Of a stretch of 64,000 nt of DNA, positions 9,617 to 18,018 are shown in pieces. This DNA comes from Rubrivivax sp. (GTDB taxonomy: Bacteria; Pseudomonadota; Gammaproteobacteria; Burkholderiales; Burkholderiaceae_C), in NCBI GenBank assembly GCA_026125665.1, contig JAHCKS010000013.1, positions 18,455-82,454 on the forward strand, written 5' to 3'. Within the stretch, counting starts at the first letter, position 1. Every line of letters begins with the position of its first letter. Below the pieces are notes generated by a model. The model searched no databases. It was given only the letters and a program-made list of their open reading frames with translations, and was not told where the DNA came from. A program made the position numbers and the translations under genes.

Positions 9617-9862
9617 GCAAAGGGCTGTGCGGGCCCGGTGCGGCGCGGCACTTGCGGCGCCGAGCAGCGCAGGTCTTGTGGCCCGCGCGCGTACTCGCGC
9701 GCTTCCACATCTGACTCGCGCAGCTGTCCGAGTGGCACGAGCGAAGCGAGTGCAACGAGTTCTGCGCGTGGGCCACAAGACCGAGCAGCGCAGGGCAGTT
9801 CCGAGCGCCAGCGAGGAACCGCCGCATATGCCGCGCCGCACCGGGCCCGCACAGCCCTTTGC
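9617..9862. repeat. palindromic intergenic element with 34-bp perfect terminal inverted repeats
   Basis: Positions 9617-9650 are the exact reverse complement of 9829-9862 (34 of 34 bases; the arm starts GCAAAGGGCTGTGCGGGCCC). A second nested inverted pair, GTCTTGTGGCCC and its complement, lies inside, so the element could fold into one long cruciform or RNA hairpin. The interior carries GAGCGAAGCGAG-type sequence. It fills most of the 514-bp gap between ruvC (ends 9500) and the hydrolase gene (starts 10015). No transposase is encoded. It resembles a MITE-like or REP-like dispersed element; no obvious target-site duplication was found by eye. Confidence 0.75.
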
Positions 9863-10014
9863 CGCCACCATCTTCGGAGGCCCAGCCCGAACCCTCGACC
9901 CAACGCACAACGCCGCTCCCATACGATTGAACCCAATGCGTACGAGCGCTTCGCAGATCATCGACGTTCATCGAAGCCATCGGCCACACCCACGCACCGA
10001 CAGAGGAGCCCGAC

Positions 10015-10740
10015 ATGACCGACCCCGTGCAGCGCGAGTGGATCGACCTCGCCCCCGGCTACGCCGCCTACCTGGCCCGGCCGCCGGCCGGGCGCGGGCC
10101 GGGGCTGCTGCTGCTGAAGGAGATCTTCGGCGTCAACGAGCACATCCGTGCCGTCGCCGACCAGTACGCGCTCGACGGCTTCGTCGTGCTCGCGCCCGAC
10201 CTCTTCTGGCGCCGGGCGCCGCGCATCGAGCTGGGCTACAGCGCCGCGGAGGTGACGCAGGCACGTGCGCTGATGCAGGCCTACACGGCCGAGCAGGCGA
10301 TCGAGGACCTGGGGGTCGCGGCGCGGGCGCTGCGCGGGCGCGCCGAGGTGGGCAGCGGCAAGGTCGGCGCGTCCGCCGAAGCGCGCATCGGCGCGGTGGG
10401 CTACTGCATGGGCGGGCGCATGGCCTGGTTCGCCGCAGCCACCGCCGGGGTCGATGCGGCGGTGGCCTACTACGGCGGCGGCATCCACAACCACCTGCAG
10501 CATGCGGCCAACGTACGATGCCCGATGATGTTCCACTACGCCGGGCACGACGACAACATCCCGCCGGCGGCGGTGGCGGCCGTGCGCGAGGCGATGCCAC
10601 CGCCGCGCGCCGAGCTCTTCGTCTACGACGAGGCGCACCACGGCTTCAACTGCTGGGCGCGGGCCTCGTACCACGCGCCGAGCGCGGCGCTGGCGCACGG
10701 CCGCACGCTGGCCTTCCTGGCCACGCACCTGTTCGCCTGA
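10015..10740 (+). CDS. dienelactone hydrolase family protein
   Basis: Cytosolic alpha/beta hydrolase of 241 residues of the dienelactone hydrolase (carboxymethylenebutenolidase) family. The catalytic triad is visible: nucleophile Cys in GYCMGGRMAW (about residue 131), Asp in YAGHDDNIPP (about 180) and His in DEAHHGFNCW (about 208). The N-terminal LLLLKEIFGVNEHIRAVAD block, with the Glu that shields the nucleophile, is typical. Classical members hydrolyse dienelactone in chlorocatechol breakdown, but many homologues have other ester substrates and no pathway partners are adjacent. A long GC-rich hairpin follows the stop codon. Confidence 0.88.
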   Translation: MTDPVQREWIDLAPGYAAYLARPPAGRGPGLLLLKEIFGVNEHIRAVADQYALDGFVVLAPDLFWRRAPRIELGYSAAEVTQARALMQAYTAEQAIEDLGVAARALRGRAEVGSGKVGASAEARIGAVGYCMGGRMAWFAAATAGVDAAVAYYGGGIHNHLQHAANVRCPMMFHYAGHDDNIPPAAVAAVREAMPPPRAELFVYDEAHHGFNCWARASYHAPSAALAHGRTLAFLATHLFA

Positions 10741-10753
10741 GGCCCAAAGAAAG

Positions 10754-10782
10754 CGGCCCCGGGCTGCAAGGCCCCGGGGCCG
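10754..10782. terminator. GC-rich hairpin between convergent genes
   Basis: A perfect 10-bp stem, CGGCCCCGGG (10754-10763) with its complement at 10773-10782 and a 9-nt loop, sits 13 bp after the hydrolase stop and faces a convergent small gene. There is no T-run, so it is a structural terminator candidate for both strands rather than a canonical intrinsic one. Confidence 0.55.
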
Positions 10783-10848
10783 AATACGTCTCGCAGTGAG
10801 AACGTAGGAGGAAGGGTGGCGCCGTCCTGCGGCGCGCCGAAGGGCCGA

Positions 10849-11007
10849 TCAGCTGCGCGCGACGGCCGCTTCCGCACGGGCCAGCTGGGCCGCCGGGGCG
10901 TCGCTCGTGGCGAGGTGATCGACCGCGCCCAGCATGCCCAGCGTCATCATCAGGGCCAGGGCGAAGGCGGCGAAACGTTGCGTGGGGGCTTGGCGGGTCG
11001 TGTTCAT
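10849..11007 (-). CDS. 52-residue hypothetical protein with one hydrophobic segment
   Basis: Small protein starting MNTTRQAPTQRFAAFALALM. The single hydrophobic stretch (about residues 12-28) is either an uncleaved membrane anchor or a signal peptide, followed by an alanine-rich tail with acidic and basic residues. A GGAG Shine-Dalgarno about 9 nt upstream of the ATG supports translation. I recall similar short peptides being annotated as hypothetical in Burkholderiales, but no function is known. It is convergent with the dienelactone hydrolase gene. Confidence 0.6.
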   Translation of the reverse strand: MNTTRQAPTQRFAAFALALMMTLGMLGAVDHLATSDAPAAQLARAEAAVARS

Positions 11008-11499
11008 GGTGTGGGCTCCGGGTGGCTGGGCTGTCGGCGGTGGGCGTCTGTCGCTGTCTCGCTGGGGGGCCCGTCGGTTTGTCGATGAAGGCACTGTAGG
11101 TTCCCGCCCGGCGCGCCGCCACCGCCAGCCGACCGACCGCCGGCTGGCCGCGACGGGCTGCGGCTGAGCGCGATGAACGGCACGGCCTGCCCCGCGGCCG
11201 GGCGGCGCTGCCGCGGGTGCAGGCCGCCGCGCACCCGCGCGTGGCGCCGGCGCACCGGTTCGTGACGCTTTCGTGGCAATCCCGCCTGCCTGCGGCCGGT
11301 GGGCCGCCAGTGCCACCCAATTGAGGCCTTCCCCGGCCTTTGATCGCGCGGCCGGCTTGTGGCATCTTTGCTTCCAATCCGGCAAGACGGCCTTCGGGCC
11401 CTGCCGGCGGCGCCGGCTCCGCCGGTCTGCCGGCAAGGGTGGCGGGACGTTGAGCCAGGCATCCCGTGTCGTCGCGCTCGCCGAGCAGGAGTGTTGTGC
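11008..11499. other. 492-bp divergent intergenic region
   Basis: Lies between the start of the 52-residue peptide gene (minus) and the start of the AAA+ ATPase gene (plus), so it should contain both promoters. A TTGATC/CATCTT pair around 11340-11372 is a possible but weak promoter for the ATPase gene. No RNA gene or repeat recognised. Confidence 0.35.
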
Positions 11500-12495
11500 A
11501 TGAGTCGATCCACCGGTCTGGTCCCGCGCGTGCAGGCTTCGATCCCGCTTGCGCACATGCGCACCGTCTTCCGCGTGCACGACGTGGAGAAGCGGCTGGA
11601 CAAGCTGCCGCCGCGCGAGCACGAGACGCTGCGCGCCACCTACGAGCGCATGCTCGAGAAGGGCGCCGAGCGCTTCCAGGTGAAACCCTCCGGCGTGCCG
11701 GCGATGGAGCACCTGTACGAGGAGCTGCCCAACTTCACCGACGTGCTCGACGACATCCGGCGCCAGCTGGCGCTGTGCCAGGACAGCCGCGACGCGCTGG
11801 AGATCACGCCGATGCTGCTGCTCGGGCCGCCGGGCATCGGCAAGACGCACTTCGCGCGCGAGGTGTCCAAGCTGCTCGGCACGGGGCTCGGCTTCGTGTC
11901 GATGTCGAGCCTCACCGCCGGCTGGGTGCTCTCCGGCGCCAGCAGCCAGTGGAAGGGCGCACGGCCGGGCAAGGTGTTCGAGACGCTGGTGGACGGCGTC
12001 TACGCCAACCCGGTGATGGTGGTCGACGAGATCGACAAGGCGCGCACCGAGCACGCCTACGATCCCCTCGGCGCGCTGTACAGCCTGCTCGAGCACGACA
12101 CGGCCGAGGCGTTCACCGACGAGTTCGCCGAGGTGCCGATCGACGCCAGCCAGGTCATCTGGGTGGCCACGGCGAACGACGAGCGCGCGATTCCCGAGCC
12201 GATCCTCAACCGCATGAACGTGTTCGAGGTGCTGGCGCCCGACCGCGACGCGGCGCGCCAGATCGCCGAGCGCCTCTACGCCAGCATCCGCGCCGCGCAC
12301 GACTGGGGGCAGCGCTTCGACGCCGAGCCGGCCGAGGCGGTGCTCGAGCGCATGGCGACGATGGCGCCGCGCGAGATGCGCCGTGCCTGGATGACGGCGT
12401 TCGGCAACGCGCGGCTGGCCGGCCGCGGCACGCTGGAGCTGGCCGACCTGCCCGACGCCGGCCCGCGCCGCGCGCCGATCGGCTTCATGCAGTAG
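11500..12495 (+). CDS. AAA+ ATPase resembling the Lon ATPase module, without protease domain
   Basis: A 331-residue cytoplasmic ATPase. Walker A GPPGIGKTH (residues 109-117), Walker B VMVVDEID (172-179), sensor-1 Asn in VIWVATAND (about 229) and an arginine region in PEPILNRMNVFEV are all present, so it should bind and hydrolyse ATP. The fold and motif spacing resemble the AAA domain of Lon. There is no N-terminal substrate domain beyond a helical 80-residue region and no Ser-Lys protease domain. It could be a stand-alone unfoldase or chaperone; its partner is unknown. The start is the ATG at 11500, with a weak AGGAG 8-12 nt upstream. Confidence 0.82.
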   Translation: MSRSTGLVPRVQASIPLAHMRTVFRVHDVEKRLDKLPPREHETLRATYERMLEKGAERFQVKPSGVPAMEHLYEELPNFTDVLDDIRRQLALCQDSRDALEITPMLLLGPPGIGKTHFAREVSKLLGTGLGFVSMSSLTAGWVLSGASSQWKGARPGKVFETLVDGVYANPVMVVDEIDKARTEHAYDPLGALYSLLEHDTAEAFTDEFAEVPIDASQVIWVATANDERAIPEPILNRMNVFEVLAPDRDAARQIAERLYASIRAAHDWGQRFDAEPAEAVLERMATMAPREMRRAWMTAFGNARLAGRGTLELADLPDAGPRRAPIGFMQ

Positions 12496-12613
12496 CGCGG
12501 CGGCGGCGTCGGCGGCGGTGTGCTCGCCGCCGCGGCCCGGGCCGGCGCCACAGGCATCCCGATCGAGCCGCCGCAGCGCCGGCTCGAGCCCGCGCTGCGC
12601 ACAAAATGACCGC

Positions 12614-14956
12614 ATGACGTTGCCCGCGAAGCGGCGCCCGGCGGGGCCGGGGCGAAACGGCCCGGCCTCGGCCCTGCGCGCCGCAGTGGCGGGCTGGGGC
12701 GTGCTCGTCTGCAGCGGCCTGGCAGCGGCGCAGACGCTGCCGGCGCCGCCCAACCTGCCACCTGCTCCTCCCGCCTCGCCGGCCGCGGCCCCGGCGAGAC
12801 CATCGCCGGGCAGCCCGGCGACCGTGCCGCCGCCCCGCCCGCGGGTCGGCCTGGTGCTCGGCGGCGGCGGCGCGCGCGGTGCCGCGCACATCGGCGTGCT
12901 CGAGGTGCTCGAGGACCTGCGCATCCCCGTCGATTGCGTCGCCGGCACGAGCATGGGCGCGCTCGTCGCCGGCACCTGGGCCGCGGGCCTCTCGCCGGCG
13001 CAGATGCGCGAGGAGCTCGGCCGCGCCGACTGGGCCGACATGTTCCAGGACAACCCCGACTACGCCGAGCTCAATCACCGCAACAAGCGCCTGTCGCAGC
13101 GCTTCCTGCCCGGCAGCGAGACGGGCTTCCGCGGCGGCGACGCGGTCACGCCGCCAGGCGTCGTCGCGGCGCAGAAGATCAAGCTCTTCTTCAACCGCCT
13201 CGTGCGCTCGGACGCCGGCGAGCGCCGGCTGGAGGACCTGCCGCTGCCGGTGTCGATCGTCGCCACCGACATCGGCACCGGCGCGCGCGTCGTGCTGCGC
13301 GAAGGCAGCCTGACGCAGGCGATGCGCGCCAGCATGTCGGTGCCGGGGCTGATGGCGCCACTGGAGATCGACGGACGGCGCCTCGTCGACGGCGGCCTGG
13401 TGGACAACCTGCCGGTGCGCGAGGTGCGCGAGCGCTGCGGCGCCGAGGTGGTGATCGCCGTCAACGTCGGCAGCGCGCCGCTGAAGCCCGAGCAGGTGCG
13501 CGGGCTGCTCACCGTGAGTGCCCAGGTCATCGCCCTGCTCACCGAGCAGAACGTGCAGGCGACGCTGGCACGGCTTGCGCCCGGGGACATCGTCATCCAG
13601 CCCGACCTGGGCACCATCGGTGCCGGCGACTTCGAGCGCCATGCCGACGCGGCATTGCGCGGCCGCATCGCTGCCAGCGCATTGGCCGATCGGCTGCGCG
13701 CGCTGTCGGTGGACGAGGTGGCGTGGCAGCGGTGGCGCCAGGAGATGGCCGTGCGCCTGCCCGAGCGGCCGCGCATCGACGCGGTGGAGGTGAGCGGCCT
13801 GTCGCTGGCCAGCGAGGCGGTGGTGCGCCGCTACCTCTCGCAGGCGGTGGGCGAGCCGCTGGACACGCACGCGCTCGACCAGGCGCTCGGCCGCGTCTAC
13901 GGCGACGGCTGGTACGAACGTGTCGACTACACGGTGCTGCGCGAGGGCGGGCGCAACGTGCTGCGCGTGATGCCGGTGGAGAAGGGCTGGGGGCCGGACT
14001 ACCTGCGCCTGGGGCTGCGCCTGGACAGCAACCTCAGCCAGGGCAGCACCTACCTGCTGCGGCTGGGCTACCACCGCACCTGGCTGTGGCCGATGGGGGC
14101 CGAGTTGCTGCTGGTGGGCGAGCTCGGCAGCAGCACCGGTGCCAGCATCGAGTGGCTGCAGCCCTTCACCGCCGACCGCACGTGGTTCGGCGACCTGACG
14201 GCCGAGTATCGGCGCGAGCGCACCGACTACTTCTTCGTCGAGCAGCGCGTGGCCGAGTACCGCAGCGCGCGCACGCGGCTGGAGGCGGCGGCCGGCTACA
14301 ACCTGAGCCTCGTCGGCACGTTGCGTGCCGGCTGGCGCGAGACGCGCACGACGCGCGACCTCGAGACCGGCATCGACATCCTCGCGGCGGTGCCCGAGCG
14401 CGGCAGCGGCGGCTGGCTCGTCGCTGCCGACCTGGACCGGCTCGACCGTCTGTACTTCCCGCGCAGCGGCTGGAGCGCGCTGGTCGACTGGACCCACGGC
14501 CACACCGGCGGCGACGGCAGCGACTACCAGCGCGCCAGTGTCGACCTGCGGGCCGCGATGCCGTGGCAGGCCAACGTGCTCGGCGCGCGATTCACCTGGG
14601 TGGGTTCGCCGCGCGGCGCGCTGCCGCTGCACGACGCCGGGCGGCTGGGGGGCTTCCTCAACCTCACGGCGTTTGCCAGCGGCCAGCTGATCGGCGACGA
14701 CGTCGCCTATGCGCACGTGCGCGGCGAACGCATCATCGGCCGCCTGCCGCTCGGGCTGCGCGGCGACATGCGCGTGGGCGTCGCCGTCGAGAGCGGCCGC
14801 GTGGCCATTCCGTACACGGTGCAGAAGCGCGAAGGCTGGCTGCACTCCCTGGCGGTGTACCTGGGCGGCGAGACGCCGCTCGGGCCGGTGTACCTGGGCA
14901 TCGGCCGCGGCAGCGGCGGCTCGACCAACGCTTACCTGTTCGTCGGCACGCCCTGA
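12614..14956 (+). CDS. patatin-like phospholipase with POTRA and outer-membrane beta-barrel (type Vd, PlpD-like)
   Basis: A 780-residue type Vd autotransporter-like protein. Order: signal peptide (about 1-39, ending GLAAAQ), proline-rich linker (to about 75), patatin phospholipase domain (about 77-290), POTRA-like domain (about 360-430) and a C-terminal Omp85/surface-antigen beta-barrel (about 450-780, ending in an aromatic-rich strand). Catalytic features are intact: oxyanion loop GGGGARG (83-89), nucleophile S113 in GTSMG, and the Asp of the DGG motif (D259). Relatives anchor in the outer membrane and secrete or display the lipase domain. The preceding ATPase gene ends 118 bp upstream and need not be functionally linked. 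Confidence 0.9.
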   Translation: MTLPAKRRPAGPGRNGPASALRAAVAGWGVLVCSGLAAAQTLPAPPNLPPAPPASPAAAPARPSPGSPATVPPPRPRVGLVLGGGGARGAAHIGVLEVLEDLRIPVDCVAGTSMGALVAGTWAAGLSPAQMREELGRADWADMFQDNPDYAELNHRNKRLSQRFLPGSETGFRGGDAVTPPGVVAAQKIKLFFNRLVRSDAGERRLEDLPLPVSIVATDIGTGARVVLREGSLTQAMRASMSVPGLMAPLEIDGRRLVDGGLVDNLPVREVRERCGAEVVIAVNVGSAPLKPEQVRGLLTVSAQVIALLTEQNVQATLARLAPGDIVIQPDLGTIGAGDFERHADAALRGRIAASALADRLRALSVDEVAWQRWRQEMAVRLPERPRIDAVEVSGLSLASEAVVRRYLSQAVGEPLDTHALDQALGRVYGDGWYERVDYTVLREGGRNVLRVMPVEKGWGPDYLRLGLRLDSNLSQGSTYLLRLGYHRTWLWPMGAELLLVGELGSSTGASIEWLQPFTADRTWFGDLTAEYRRERTDYFFVEQRVAEYRSARTRLEAAAGYNLSLVGTLRAGWRETRTTRDLETGIDILAAVPERGSGGWLVAADLDRLDRLYFPRSGWSALVDWTHGHTGGDGSDYQRASVDLRAAMPWQANVLGARFTWVGSPRGALPLHDAGRLGGFLNLTAFASGQLIGDDVAYAHVRGERIIGRLPLGLRGDMRVGVAVESGRVAIPYTVQKREGWLHSLAVYLGGETPLGPVYLGIGRGSGGSTNAYLFVGTP

Positions 14957-14964
14957 GGGCGTCA

Positions 14965-15272
14965 AGGTCGTGGCGCGCCAAGGCCGCCGGGTGGTCGGCT
15001 CCGCGAGTGTCCTCTTCGAGCGGCCCAGCTTCGCTGGTCCCCTCGATGCCCCGTTGATTTCGCTGCGCCGACCACCCGGCGTCCTTGGCGTGGCACCCGC
15101 GTCGGTCACCGACGGGTGGCCACCGCAAGGGGGTGCCTCGATCGGGACGGTGGGGTGCCCTGCTCCGTGAAATCAAGGAGGCATTCGGGGGACCAGCGAA
15201 GCTGGGCCGCCGAAAGGGGACATTCACGGAGCAGGGCACCCCGCCGTCCCGATCCCGCCACCACCCCGTCGA
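14965..15272. repeat. dispersed double-hairpin repeat, copy A
   Basis: A roughly 310-bp element between convergent genes, repeated at 37915-38228. It consists of two head-to-head copies of one unit, each a long hairpin. Hairpin 1 pairs 14965-14999 with about 15067-15096. Hairpin 2 pairs 15140-15171 with 15223-15254 (31 of 32 positions complementary). The loops of the two hairpins are reverse complements of each other, sharing a core containing CCCAGCTTCGCTGGTCCC. It may act as a bidirectional terminator here. See copy B and the related finding for compensatory changes. Confidence 0.8.
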
Positions 15273-15306
15273 AGCGCGTTCTCGTCCGCACGCTCGAGCG
15301 AGCGCC

Positions 15307-17742
15307 TTACGGCCGCAGCAGCCCCACCAGCTCCTTCCACATGCCATGCCCGCCTCGCCCTTCACGCGCTGCCTCGTGCACGGCCAGGCCCGGCTCGGCG
15401 CAAACGACGTGGCAGTGGTCGACGTAGACGTTCTTCCTGCTCTTGCCCGACTCCACGCGGAAGCGCGTGCCCACCACCCAGCCCACCACGCGCGCCTGCG
15501 CCACCGAGCGGCGCTCGGCGCTGGCGCGCGTGTAGGCGTGCTGCACCAGCAGGCCCGGCCCGCGCGCCGCGGCCACGGTGACGTGGCCCAGCACCAGCGT
15601 GCCGAGCTTCAGGCTGAAGATGCGCCGCACGCGCACGCTGCCCGACATGCCGGCGAAGCGATCCCAGCGGAAGGCCACCTCGGCGCCTTCGGGGACGTCC
15701 CAGCAGAAGAAGTTGGTGCCGGGCGTGGACTTCAATGTCAGCGCCAGCGGCTCGCCGCCTGACGCGTCAGGGGCCTCGATCTCCTTCAGGAACCAGCAGC
15801 CGTGGCGGATGCGCGCCAGCGGCGCGCACCACGGTTGCGGCGGCAGCCACAGCGTGTTGGGCGCCGCGCCGTCCACGTCGAAGGCGGGTTTCATCAGCAG
15901 GCGGCCATGCGCGAGGCTCATGTGCAGCTCGTCGCCGGCGGGCACGTCCAGCCGCACCGGCGTGGCCTGCTCCGCCAGCGGCTTCTCGCGCGGCGTGAGG
16001 GTCATGAACACGTGCTTGTTCTGCGCGAACAGCAGCCGCGCCAGGATGAGCAGGAAGGCGCGCGCGGCCACGAACAGCAGCGCCGCGTTGCCGAAGGCGG
16101 CCACGCCGGCGGCGCCCACCAGCGTGGCATCGGCCTGCTCGCGCGCCAGCCGCAACGCGTGCACCGCCTGGCCGCGCAGCGCCGCCTGCACTTCGTTCGA
16201 CGCCGTGGCGGCGGCCCGGTCGACGGCGCCCAGCGCCACGGCCACGCGCTGGTCGAGCGCGGCGCGCGTGCGGTCACGCGGCCGCTGGTACGCCGCCTCG
16301 GCCGCGTCGAAGGGGATGTTGGCCAGGCACGCGATGGGGTCGAACAGGTGGCAACGCGGGCGCACGGGCATGCCGGGATACGCAAACAGGCTCGGCAGCA
16401 GCACCTCGTCGTAGGCGCGCAGCACGCCTTCGCGCACCTGGGCGGCGACCTGGCCCACCGTGCCGCGCGTCTGGCGCGCCACGCCGATCGCCTTCTGTTC
16501 GATGGTCGCGAAGCTGCGTGCCAGCGCCACCTGAAGGTCCTCGCGCAGCGTGTCGCGTGCCGGGTCGCTGTTGCGCACGAGCACCTCGCCCGGCGTTTGC
16601 GCACACGCCTCGGCGTCGCCCGACGGGCAGTAGATGCGCGCCTCGACGCGCGAGGCCACGGCCGCACCGGCCCAGAAGTTGGCCGCCAGCACCAGCGCGA
16701 ACGGGCTCCACAGCAGCAGCGACCAGGCCAGCGCGCGGCGCAGCACGGGCCCTTCGGTGCTGCGCCAGATCTCGCGGTTGTCGAGCCAGCCGCGCACCAG
16801 CACCCGCAGCACGAGGAGCGCGAGCGTGCCGACGAACACCGGCTGCAGCGCAGCGATGGCCAGCGCGGTGCCGCCGCCTTCGAGGCGGGCCGCCGCCGAG
16901 GCGAGCGAAACGGCGAGCGCGAGGCCGACGAAGCCGAGCGTCACGCGGTGCCCGATGCCCAGCGTGGCGACGACGGCCAGCACCAGCAGCGTGCTCGCGA
17001 CGCGGTAGGGCAGCTCGAGCCAGCGGGCGCGCTTGTCGCCCTGCCACAGCTCATGCAGGCCGAGCGCGATGCGCAGCTCCCACAGCGCGGTGGCCGGCGG
17101 CGGCGGCGCAGCGGCCACGTCGCGCAGGTAGCGCTCCTCGTCGGCCCGCAGCTGTGCGTGCTGCCGCTCGAGCTCCTTGCGCATCGGCTCGCGGGCCTCG
17201 GGCGGTGCCACCGCAGCCAGCGCATCCAGCCGCTCGCGTTCCTGCCGCAGGCGAACGAGCTGGCGGCGTTCGGCGCGCGCCCAGCCTTCGAGCGGCTGCC
17301 AGCGCGGCTCGAGCGCGGCCGCGGCGTCGGGCAGCGTGGGCGGCAGGCGCGCGAGCCAGGTGTCGATGCGACCGCCGGGCTCGCGCAGCCGCTCGCCGGC
17401 CTGGCGTTCGGCCTCGAGCGCGGGGTCGGGTTCGTCCTGCTCGATCCAGTGCAGCGGCCCTTCGGCCGCCCCGATGCGTGCGGCCGGAGTCAGCACCAGC
17501 GCCAGCAGCGGCAGCAGCGCCAGCCCCAGCCAGCGCGGCCGCAGCGATGCGCCGACGAGACCCGCGGCGAGCAGCAGCGCGACGAACACCCAGCGCGTGG
17601 CGCCGAGGTCGAACCAGGCCCAGCGGAAGCCTTCCACTCCGGGCAGCCACGTCGTCGTGGGCAGCACGTTGGTGACGAACGCCGGCACGACGCCGGCCAG
17701 GCTGAGCAGCAGGAACAGGTCGCGCCGCCGCGGCCGGATCAT
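15307..17742 (-). CDS. large multi-pass membrane protein of unknown function
   Basis: An 811-residue protein I do not recognise. Seen: two or three hydrophobic segments in the first 110 residues starting MIRPRRRDLFLLLSLAGVV; a charged, coiled-coil-prone stretch (about 150-250); four or more further membrane spans (about 270-400); a probably extracytoplasmic region with several Cys (IYCPSGDAEACAQ, RCHLFDPIACLANIP); another span near 590; and a soluble beta-rich C-terminal domain (about 620-790). The C-terminal domain loosely recalls AIM24-like beta-sandwiches (uncertain). The ATG at 17742 is preferred; an ATG at 17808 would add 22 residues that look non-native. It is divergent from the fascin-like gene and convergent with the patatin gene. 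Confidence 0.75.
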   Translation of the reverse strand: MIRPRRRDLFLLLSLAGVVPAFVTNVLPTTTWLPGVEGFRWAWFDLGATRWVFVALLLAAGLVGASLRPRWLGLALLPLLALVLTPAARIGAAEGPLHWIEQDEPDPALEAERQAGERLREPGGRIDTWLARLPPTLPDAAAALEPRWQPLEGWARAERRQLVRLRQERERLDALAAVAPPEAREPMRKELERQHAQLRADEERYLRDVAAAPPPPATALWELRIALGLHELWQGDKRARWLELPYRVASTLLVLAVVATLGIGHRVTLGFVGLALAVSLASAAARLEGGGTALAIAALQPVFVGTLALLVLRVLVRGWLDNREIWRSTEGPVLRRALAWSLLLWSPFALVLAANFWAGAAVASRVEARIYCPSGDAEACAQTPGEVLVRNSDPARDTLREDLQVALARSFATIEQKAIGVARQTRGTVGQVAAQVREGVLRAYDEVLLPSLFAYPGMPVRPRCHLFDPIACLANIPFDAAEAAYQRPRDRTRAALDQRVAVALGAVDRAAATASNEVQAALRGQAVHALRLAREQADATLVGAAGVAAFGNAALLFVAARAFLLILARLLFAQNKHVFMTLTPREKPLAEQATPVRLDVPAGDELHMSLAHGRLLMKPAFDVDGAAPNTLWLPPQPWCAPLARIRHGCWFLKEIEAPDASGGEPLALTLKSTPGTNFFCWDVPEGAEVAFRWDRFAGMSGSVRVRRIFSLKLGTLVLGHVTVAAARGPGLLVQHAYTRASAERRSVAQARVVGWVVGTRFRVESGKSRKNVYVDHCHVVCAEPGLAVHEAAREGRGGHGMWKELVGLLRP

Positions 17743-18018
17743 CGTGAAGCCCACGCGGGCCAACTTCCCCCCAGGCAGTCCGAGGCCGGCGCGGCGCGCG
17801 CCGGGCATCGGCGCGCGCGGTGCGCGGCGCGCCGAGCATGCCGCATCACACGTTCGGGGTCACCCGGGCATGTTCCCGAGGGATGACCTCGTTGACACGG
17901 AGCGTGCCGTTCCACGACGCTTGCCGCATCGCCTGCCCCGAGGGTGCCGCGGCCCACCGCGTGTCTTCGCGTGCCTTCGCGCGGCAGGCGCGGCCAAAGC
18001 ACGAAAGGAGCGGCCGGC

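Noticed and set aside
9525-10018. Several overlapping open frames within the palindromic element
   Set aside because: They mirror each other on the two strands because of the inverted repeat and show no protein-like composition or ribosome-binding sites.
14957-15306. Open frames within the double-hairpin repeat (both copies)
   Set aside because: Frames read through hairpin arms on both strands and give near-identical Arg/Pro-rich strings; structure rather than coding explains the conservation.
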